Below are positions 1-4,233 of a DNA stretch of 5,137 nt, piece by piece. Where the stretch lies: NCBI GenBank assembly GCA_026397895.1, contig JAPLTZ010000398.1:1-5137 (forward strand), read 5' to 3'. The notes under the pieces were generated by a model. That model was not told the DNA's origin, searched no databases, and saw only the letters and a list, made by a program, of their open reading frames with translations. Position 1 is the stretch's first letter. Every line of letters begins with the position of its first letter. The DNA comes from Verrucomicrobiota bacterium (GTDB taxonomy: Bacteria; Verrucomicrobiota; Verrucomicrobiia; Limisphaerales; JAFMIX01). A program made the position numbers and the translations under genes.

Positions 1-888
1 CTGGTAGCGCTTATTGCTCGCGCCCGCCGAATATTTCCAGTTGTCCGTCACCGGCTTCAGGAACGACAAGCCGACGCTGTGTCGGCGCAGTTTTTCCATC
101 AGGCCGGTGGTCGGCACCCAGCCCTCAAAACACAACCGCTCCGCCACGCCCAACCGCTGCGCGAGCGTCTCCAACTCCTTTTGGCGGCCCGCCCCCGGAT
201 TGCCGTAGATATGGAACTTTACCCCCGGCGGCCAGAGCGGCATGGATTCGATGATCGTGTCAATGGATTGCGCCGGCCCCAGACTGCCGTGATAGACCGC
301 AGAAAACGGCTGCCCGCCACCGTCAGCCGACTGGGGCAGCGTTTTCAAAAGCGGGACGTTGCGGACGGTCTTCACGTTCAACGCCCGGCCCGCCTGCCGT
401 TGCAACAGCACCGCGCGCTGCGCGTCCGGCACCACCAGCAACGTCGCCTTTTGCGGATGGCGCAGGAACTGGCGCTCAAAAAAATCAAACGGCCGGCCGG
501 CGCTGGTCAAAGCTTCATGCAGATGCCCGATGATTTTTTTGGAACGGAATGGCAGGAGGGTGGCAATGAATATGCCTTTGGGGTCGTAGGCGATTTCCGC
601 CGCCAGCCGGCGACGGAATCTGACCCGGTGATAAATCAGCGACAGCACAAACCGGAAATGTGCAAATTGCCGCCGCAGGAAATTCGGGCCTGCCAACGCA
701 AAGCGCTTACAACAGACCTGGGGACAGGCAAACTCGGCGTCCTTGCCGCCCGCCAGATACGAAGTCAGCATCACGACCTCAAACCCGGCCCGCGCCAGCA
801 GTTCGGCCTGATATTGGGTCGGCGGATATCCGTCCACCGGCGTGGGAGAGATGCAGATGACTACGTTGCGCGGGAGGTGGGTTTCCAT
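1..888 (-). CDS. GT-B fold glycosyltransferase, family 4-like (3' end cut by window edge)
   Basis: Reading the minus strand from the ATG at 888 gives 296 codons with no stop up to base 1, so the C-terminus is missing. The protein probably transfers a sugar from a nucleotide-sugar donor to a glycan or lipid acceptor on the cytoplasmic side of the membrane. Visible signs are an N-terminal Rossmann-like strand followed by a loop (VVICISPTPVDGYPPTQ, about 9-25), an interdomain stretch with AYDPKGIFIATLL (100-112) and GHLHE (121-125), and the start of the donor domain: VYHGSLGPAQSIDTIIESM (198-216), FHIYGNPG (225-232) and GWVP (256-259). The last residues, GASNKRYQ, match the (S/P)NKxxEY region of GT4 enzymes; the catalytic Glu region after it lies outside the window. 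No other start codon exists between this ATG and the in-frame TGA of the upstream gene. No Shine-Dalgarno sequence is close, so coupling to the gene 30 nt upstream is plausible. Acceptor and sugar cannot be predicted. Confidence 0.85.
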   Translation of the reverse strand, partial: METHLPRNVVICISPTPVDGYPPTQYQAELLARAGFEVVMLTSYLAGGKDAEFACPQVCCKRFALAGPNFLRRQFAHFRFVLSLIYHRVRFRRRLAAEIAYDPKGIFIATLLPFRSKKIIGHLHEALTSAGRPFDFFERQFLRHPQKATLLVVPDAQRAVLLQRQAGRALNVKTVRNVPLLKTLPQSADGGGQPFSAVYHGSLGPAQSIDTIIESMPLWPPGVKFHIYGNPGAGRQKELETLAQRLGVAERLCFEGWVPTTGLMEKLRRHSVGLSFLKPVTDNWKYSAGASNKRYQ

Positions 889-918
889 GGCGATAGCGTC
901 AAGGGAGCTTGCCTCAAA

Positions 919-2718
919 TCATTCCAACACATGGACGCCCCATTTGTAGGTCGTGCCGGGCGCAAGGCCGCCGCTGCCCACGCTGAAGGTGAAATTGCTC
1001 GTCGTCACCGTGTTCACATACACGGCGGAAGCCCCATACAAGGCGGCGGCATCCGGCTCGGCGGGAGAAAAAACGATGTGCGGCGCGACCTCGTTGGTCA
1101 GCCCATAGGTGATGGTGAAAATGTTGGTGCCGCCGGTCAAGTCCGCGCCCGTGTTGAGCGTCACCACCAACGCCACGTCATTGGCGTTGGCATCCAGCGC
1201 CGCCGTCGCGCCCGCGCCCGCGCCGTTGGTGTTGACGGTGATGGCCGGCTGCCCCGTCACACGCAAACCGCCGATATGCGCCGCGTAGAAAGTGGAGTTG
1301 CCGTTTTGCGTCGCCGCAGAAAATTTTCCCACATAAGGATGCCCGAAGCCCGTGCCAAACAGGAGGCTGCCCCCTTTGGCCACCATGATCCCGGAATCGC
1401 CGCGCAGGGAATACTGGCTGCCATCGCTGTTGGCCGCCGCCGAATACAGCACCATACGTTTGAGAGAATTGGTGGCCAGCACCAGCCACGGCGCTCCGGC
1501 GGAATTGTCCACCCACAAGCCGCCGCCGTCGGTGGCAGTGCTCAAGGTGAATGTGTTCTGCACCTGCGCCCCGCTGGCCGTCAATGTGTTGGTCTGGGAA
1601 TGATTGCTTATGCCGCGCAATTTTAGCTGACCGAAAGTCCAAGTCGTGTTGTCGGTCGTGCCATCGGTGACCACGATGTTCCCCGCGCCATCAGGTGTCA
1701 GGTGGTTGTCAAAGGTTTCGATGATGCCGTTGGTCACCGCCGTGCGCGCCGCCCCCACGTTGTCCAAAAACGTCACCGGCTTGTAGAATGTGATGGGAGT
1801 CTCGAACAACCCGTAATTTGTGCCGTTGAAATACAACACTTCGTCCAGGTGATTGCTCCCCGCCTGAACCTGCCATGTGTCTATCTTCTCAATCTTTTGG
1901 GCATGCCCATTCGTCCGGTCAATCCCGTAAAAAAACGGCCGATAGGCTATGGAGCCATCACCATTGCGATAGTGCATGTAGGTTTCAAACTGCCCATACC
2001 ATTCGCGTTCGATGCCGTAATACAAGGTCGGCAGACCGGGAACATCCGTGCCCCCGCCCGGCGCGACATTCCAGCCCCAGTAAAACACGTTGTCCGGCAG
2101 GGTCTGCCCAATGATGGGCGTGGAGGCCATCGTGAAATTGAAGGTGGACGGCGCATTCGAACCCGCCACCTGCATGACGTAAACCCCGTTCTGCCCGTCG
2201 TTGGTGGTGTTGATCAGGAATTGCTGCGCGGTGATGGTGCTGGTGAAAACCGGGTTGCCATCCAGCGTGGCCACGTTGGCCGGCAGGTTCGTGGCCGCCA
2301 GCACACCGGCAAGACTTCCGGCGGTGCCCGCGAACAACGCCTGCGGCGCGGGTGTCAGCGGTTGGGTGGGATTCAGCAAGGTGTAAGCCGCCGCCGCGCC
2401 GTTGGTGCGCACACCGATCTGCAGCCAGCGCGCGTTGCCATCGAACACCCCCGCGCCAAAATCCAGCGTCACCGTGAAAATCCCGTTGGTCACCGCCACC
2501 GGCCGGTTGGTCAGCGGCCCGGCGACCAGACTGCCGCTCATTGCGGCATCGAGAATCGAGAATCGCAGATCGTAAATTCCGTTGGCGACAGTGCCATTGT
2601 CCGCCAGCCGCCCCTGGTAGGTGAACGCCGTGCCTTGGGCGTGAATGCTTTGCGCCAGCAAAGCACAAACCAAAGCGAAGCCCAAAGCGAAACCGTTGAA
2701 AGACCAAGTCAAACGCAT
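919..2718 (-). CDS. Exported beta-rich protein, TYQGRL-type N-terminal module and tail-fibre-like C-terminus
   Basis: A 599-residue protein. Residues 1-28 form a signal peptide (MRLTW, hydrophobic core FALGFALVCALLA, likely cleavage after SIHA), so it is exported or surface bound. Residues 30-130 hold a module running from TAFTYQGRL through GIYDLRFSILDA, GIFTVTLDFGAGVFDGNARWLQIGVR to LTPAPQALFA, a pattern I know from uncharacterised secreted proteins of Planctomycetota and Verrucomicrobiota. The middle is rich in Thr, Asn and Gly and looks beta-stranded. The end (about 513-599: NDVALVV, IVFSPAEPDAAAL, FTFSVGSGGL, TTYKWGVHV) resembles C-termini of phage tail-fibre-like proteins; no S74 chaperone domain follows. 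The frame stays open up to a TTG at 2766 and an ATG at 2745, but I chose the ATG at 2718 because AGGA sits 5 nt before it and the signal peptide then has normal length. No catalytic motif is visible; adhesion or a structural surface role is only a guess. It lies 30 nt before the glycosyltransferase. Confidence 0.88.
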   Translation of the reverse strand: MRLTWSFNGFALGFALVCALLAQSIHAQGTAFTYQGRLADNGTVANGIYDLRFSILDAAMSGSLVAGPLTNRPVAVTNGIFTVTLDFGAGVFDGNARWLQIGVRTNGAAAAYTLLNPTQPLTPAPQALFAGTAGSLAGVLAATNLPANVATLDGNPVFTSTITAQQFLINTTNDGQNGVYVMQVAGSNAPSTFNFTMASTPIIGQTLPDNVFYWGWNVAPGGGTDVPGLPTLYYGIEREWYGQFETYMHYRNGDGSIAYRPFFYGIDRTNGHAQKIEKIDTWQVQAGSNHLDEVLYFNGTNYGLFETPITFYKPVTFLDNVGAARTAVTNGIIETFDNHLTPDGAGNIVVTDGTTDNTTWTFGQLKLRGISNHSQTNTLTASGAQVQNTFTLSTATDGGGLWVDNSAGAPWLVLATNSLKRMVLYSAAANSDGSQYSLRGDSGIMVAKGGSLLFGTGFGHPYVGKFSAATQNGNSTFYAAHIGGLRVTGQPAITVNTNGAGAGATAALDANANDVALVVTLNTGADLTGGTNIFTITYGLTNEVAPHIVFSPAEPDAAALYGASAVYVNTVTTSNFTFSVGSGGLAPGTTYKWGVHVLE

Positions 2719-2723
2719 GACAT

Positions 2724-2727
2724 TCCT
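2724..2727 (-). promoter_or_regulatory. Ribosome binding site AGGA deciding the start of the exported protein
   Basis: On the minus strand, AGGA lies 5 nt before the ATG at 2718. The upstream alternative starts at 2745 (ATG) and 2766 (TTG) have no comparable site, and using them would put 9 to 16 extra residues, including several Arg and Phe, before the signal peptide. Confidence 0.55.
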
Positions 2728-2800
2728 GATGAATCGCGAGAACATTAGGTTACAAAATAGCCTCAAAATGGCCGATATACAAGCAGGCAGGCAAAAATTA

Positions 2801-2937
2801 AAAGCTGAAATTCGGAAAGCTGAAAGCAGAAATGCTTTTCCGCAGATTGCGCCGATTTGCGCCGATTATATTTCCACATTTCAGTTTTCTGCTTTCTGCT
2901 TTCTATTTGGTTTTCCCATTTCAGTTTTCCGCTTTCC
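2801..2937. repeat. CTGAAA/TTTCAG repeat cluster A (purine arm, core, two pyrimidine arms)
   Basis: On the plus strand a purine-rich arm at 2801-2832 contains AAAGCTGAAA and GAAAGCAGAAA. A core of about 53 nt follows, then a pyrimidine-rich arm with ATTTCAGTTTTC at 2878-2889 and two tandem TTTCTGC units (2886-2899). A second, near-identical arm, ATTTCAGTTTTCCGCTTTCC, begins at 2918, giving a 40-nt direct period. GAAAGCAGAAA (2822-2832) is an exact reverse complement of TTTCTGCTTTC (2886-2896 and again 2893-2903), so the arms can pair around the core. The same words recur near 3169 and 4115-4233, which marks a dispersed repeat family and not a single hairpin. Function is unknown. Confidence 0.75.
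2847..2866. repeat. Tandem 10-mer TTGCGCCGAT x2
   Basis: Two exact, adjacent copies of TTGCGCCGAT (2847-2856 and 2857-2866), preceded by a related GCAGAT. They sit in the core between the pairing arms of repeat cluster A. I recall similar short 'GATTnCGCxGATT' tandem units in gene-free DNA of other environmental bacteria, but that is memory and not a search result. Confidence 0.7.
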
Positions 2938-3125
2938 TTGTATGTTTCCGGTCGGTTCTTTTGGAAATGCTTTGATTTGTCATAAACACGGGGCGTTCTG
3001 TCATCGGTCTGATCTCTGTTTTTCCGTGCGAAAGGGATTTACGTCTAAAAATGAACGGGGCAATCATGAACGGAACGGACGTTCTCCTCGACGGAATGAA
3101 CTTCCTGCAATCAGATTTGCCCGCC

Positions 3126-3167
3126 GTTCCGCCGTTTTGCACGGGTTATTTGCGAACCGGCAGGAAC
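3126..3167. repeat. Imperfect inverted repeat just downstream of the nucleotidyltransferase stop
   Basis: GTTCCGCCG (3126-3134) pairs with CGGCAGGAAC (3158-3167) as nine base pairs with one bulged base, around a 23-nt loop. It begins 4 nt past the end of the minus-strand gene that stops at 3172, where a terminator would be expected. No T-run follows on that strand, so a classical intrinsic terminator is not supported. Confidence 0.3.
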
Positions 3168-3168
3168 T

Positions 3169-3189
3169 ATTTCAGCTTTCTGCTTTTTT
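3169..3189. repeat. CTGAAA/TTTCAG repeat copy B, overlapping a stop codon
   Basis: ATTTCAGCTTTCTGCTTTT on the plus strand (3169-3187) is the same word string as in clusters A and C. On the coding (minus) strand it reads AAAAGCAGAAAGCTGAAAT and contains the last codons (Lys-Ala-Glu-Ser) and the TGA stop (3174-3172) of the nucleotidyltransferase gene. The gene therefore ends inside the repeat. Confidence 0.7.
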
Positions 3190-3939
3190 AGATCGGCGAG
3201 AGGTGTGGCGCAGTTTTTCCAATTCCTGACGCAAGGGCAGCCAGTATTCCTTGTCCCGCTCGCGCTCGGCGTTTTCCTCGTCGCCCAATGCACGGAGCAA
3301 GGAGGTGACATTGCCCGCCAAAGCGGGCGACAGCAACGGACGGCTGACCGTCAGCCGCCGGCTGATCGCCGGGTTGCCCCGGGCGGCCTCGATGAGAAGC
3401 TCCGGCGTGCGCAGTTCCTGCAGCCAGAATTTCACCCGCGCCGGATTGGGCTGTTTCCGGTGCTGGAAGTAATGCGCCTCCACCAGCCGCCGGAGCATCG
3501 GCCAGTCCTTGTCCCGCTGGGTTTTTTTGGCCTGCACCAAGTCGGGCAGCGAAAGCAGATCGCATTTCGTTCCATCCGGCAGCCGGATGGTCGTGCGGCG
3601 TTTCCATAATTTGGCAAACGCATCCACTCCGCGCATCCGGGACATGACATCCACCCGCATCCGCAACGCCTCGGGATGCCGGCAGCGGAAATGAAGGGCG
3701 TGACCCCGCTTGAGATGCTTCAACGCAAACGGCGGGACGGCGATGGGTTCAGCCTGCAATTCCGCCAGCGCCTGGCGCAGCCGCGCGAGATTCGCGGCGT
3801 CGGCCAGGACGGCGAGGTCCGTGTCGCGGCTAAACTCGGCTGCGCCGTAGAACACGCACGCCTGGCCGCCCATGAGCAGGGCGCGGACACGGTGCGTGCG
3901 CATCGAAGAAAGGACTTTGCGTATCGGGTTCGGGATCAA
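3172..3939 (-). CDS. Nucleotidyltransferase-fold protein (MNT/AbiEii-like)
   Basis: A 255-residue cytoplasmic protein with the core signature of the DNA polymerase beta-like nucleotidyltransferase superfamily: LLMGGQACVFYG (21-32), two metal-binding acids in SRDTDLAVL (D39 and D41), and a third acid in MRVDVMS (D97). A later motif, LPDLVQAKKTQRDKDW (131-146), resembles the 'DL...K...RxKD' segment of AbiEii/DUF6036-type nucleotidyltransferases. Such proteins transfer a nucleotide to a protein, RNA or small molecule, and many act as toxin or antitoxin parts; the target here is unknown. The start is set by GGAGG at 3945-3949, 5 nt before the TTG at 3939. The frame runs further up, but the extra residues lie opposite a better ORF, and the next ATG (3903) lacks a ribosome site and would remove residues just before the core. 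The gene overlaps the upstream small gene by 110 nt. Its last residues, KKAES, come from an intergenic repeat. Confidence 0.85.
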   Translation of the reverse strand: MIPNPIRKVLSSMRTHRVRALLMGGQACVFYGAAEFSRDTDLAVLADAANLARLRQALAELQAEPIAVPPFALKHLKRGHALHFRCRHPEALRMRVDVMSRMRGVDAFAKLWKRRTTIRLPDGTKCDLLSLPDLVQAKKTQRDKDWPMLRRLVEAHYFQHRKQPNPARVKFWLQELRTPELLIEAARGNPAISRRLTVSRPLLSPALAGNVTSLLRALGDEENAERERDKEYWLPLRQELEKLRHTSRRSKKAES

Positions 3940-4060
3940 ATGAGCCTCCGAGCGCGAGATAGGTCTGCCAGAGTTTCTCGCTTTCCAACCAGCGCTGCAC
4001 GGGCGTGAGCCGATACCATTCGGCCCACTCGCCAGCAACCAACTCTTCCGGCTGAATCAT
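3830..4060 (-). CDS. Small protein of unknown function, overlapping the nucleotidyltransferase
   Basis: A 76-residue protein from the ATG at 4060 to a TAG at 3830. It starts MIQPEELVAGEWAEWYRL, continues WLESEKLWQTYLALGGSFD and PEPDTQSPFF, and ends GRPGVRVLRRSRV. The first 50 residues look like a real acidic, Trp-rich helical protein; there is no signal peptide, membrane segment or recognisable helix-turn-helix. The open frame extends up to 4177, but those codons (containing LLVSAFQF) are repeat translation, so I reject the longer start. No ribosome site precedes the ATG; a possible promoter would make the mRNA leaderless. The last 36 codons overlap the nucleotidyltransferase in another frame, so the basic C-terminus is the shifted reading of that gene's GGQACVFYG region. 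It could be a partner of the nucleotidyltransferase or, less likely, an uncoupled leader ORF. I have a vague memory of similar short proteins next to this enzyme in Verrucomicrobiota; not checked. Confidence 0.65.
   Translation of the reverse strand: MIQPEELVAGEWAEWYRLTPVQRWLESEKLWQTYLALGGSFDPEPDTQSPFFDAHAPCPRPAHGRPGVRVLRRSRV
3945..3949 (-). promoter_or_regulatory. Strong ribosome binding site GGAGG for the TTG start at 3939
   Basis: GGAGG on the minus strand with a 5-nt spacer before TTG. It lies inside the upstream small gene, in the codons for Leu-Gly-Gly-Ser, so the nucleotidyltransferase is probably initiated on the shared transcript while the small gene is being translated. Confidence 0.65.
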
Positions 4061-4066
4061 GGCGGG

Positions 4067-4095
4067 ATGGTAGCAGTTCCCGGACTGGCTGCAAA
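4067..4095 (-). promoter_or_regulatory. Possible promoter for the small gene/nucleotidyltransferase pair
   Basis: On the minus strand, TTTGCA (4095-4090) and TACCAT (4072-4067) are separated by exactly 17 nt, and the -10 is preceded by TGC (an extended -10). Each box matches four of six sigma-70 consensus positions. Transcription would start at or within a base or two of the ATG at 4060, which would give a leaderless or near-leaderless message and fits the missing ribosome site. Such matches arise often by chance. Confidence 0.3.
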
Positions 4096-4114
4096 GCCTT
4101 CCTGTTCGGGGTAA

Positions 4115-4233
4115 CAAAAACTGAAACGCTGAAACCAACAGTCGGAGATCAGCGACCAGATGCCAACTTTTTGGCATTTCAGCTTTTGGCTTTTCCCTTT
4201 CCGCTTTCTGCTTTCCAAATTTCAGCTTTTCAG
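4115..4233. repeat. CTGAAA/TTTCAG repeat cluster C, overlapping a stop codon
   Basis: A purine arm with two CTGAAA words (4121-4126 and 4129-4134) is followed by a core of about 42 nt, then a pyrimidine arm with two exact copies of ATTTCAGCTTTT (4176-4187 and 4219-4230), a 43-nt period close to the 40-nt period of cluster A. CCGCTTTCTGCTTTCC (4201-4216) lies between them. GCTGAAA (4128-4134) can pair with TTTCAGC (4177-4183). The right end, TTTTCAG (4227-4233), contains the TGA stop of the membrane protein gene. Confidence 0.75.
4161..4176. repeat. Short perfect hairpin TGCCAA-CTTT-TTGGCA
   Basis: A 6-bp perfect stem with a 4-nt loop, in the core of repeat cluster C, 54 nt past the stop of the membrane protein gene. 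It could be an inner stem of a larger structure formed by the flanking GCTGAAA/TTTCAGC arms. There is no T-run after it on the minus strand, so it is not a convincing terminator. Confidence 0.4.

Larger units (their letters stand above)
2719..3171. other. 453-nt gene-free gap with intergenic repeats
   Basis: This stretch separates the nucleotidyltransferase from the exported protein and is visibly more AT-rich than the flanking genes. The right half (about 2945-3168) shows no convincing gene, only the imperfect inverted repeat near 3126-3167. The left half is largely made of the CTGAAA/TTTCAG repeat cluster and a tandem 10-mer. It must also contain the 5' leader and probably the promoter of the exported-protein gene, but I find no convincing -35/-10 pair. 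Short open frames here, including a 73-codon GTG-initiated one at 3142-2921 on the minus strand, have no ribosome site, and parts of them translate the repeats. Confidence 0.7.

Noticed and set aside
79..1626. 515-codon open frame on the plus strand
   Set aside because: It lies antisense across two well-supported minus-strand genes, including their junction. Its translation is Arg/Gln/His-rich and lacks any motif, as expected for the shadow of GC-rich genes.
1702..2748. 348-codon open frame on the plus strand
   Set aside because: It is fully antisense to the exported protein, whose signal peptide and conserved module are convincing. Composition is shadow-like and no ribosome site supports it.
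2865..2870. Perfect TATAAT on the minus strand upstream of the exported protein
   Set aside because: No -35-like hexamer is found at 15-19 nt spacing and no TGn extension. It lies at the edge of the tandem 10-mer in AT-rich repeat DNA, where chance matches are likely.
2801..2937. CRISPR array
   Set aside because: The repeats are short, low in complexity and occur in both orientations, and there are no uniform unique spacers or cas genes.
3073..3084. GAAC-N4-GTTC palindrome, like the Gram-positive LexA core
   Set aside because: It is not near any gene start (about 355 nt from the next one), and the presumed phylum is not one where I would expect this form of the site. A single short palindrome of this kind is expected by chance.
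2921..3142. 73-codon minus-strand frame in the gap
   Set aside because: GTG start without a ribosome site, no recognisable motif, and its last residues (RKAEN) are repeat-derived.
2645..3229. 194-codon plus-strand frame across the gap
   Set aside because: It begins antisense to the signal peptide and its middle is a translation of the repeats (strings such as KLKAEIRKAES and FQFSAFCF). Repeat-derived frames of this kind are usually spurious.
4161..4176. Intrinsic terminator
   Set aside because: The stem is only 6 bp and no T-run follows on the transcribed minus strand, so it is kept only as a hairpin.
4061..4177. Upstream extension of the small gene to an ATG at 4177
   Set aside because: The added 39 residues cross the repeat cluster (LLVSAFQF) and lack a ribosome site. 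The remaining 76 residues from 4060 look like the genuine protein.
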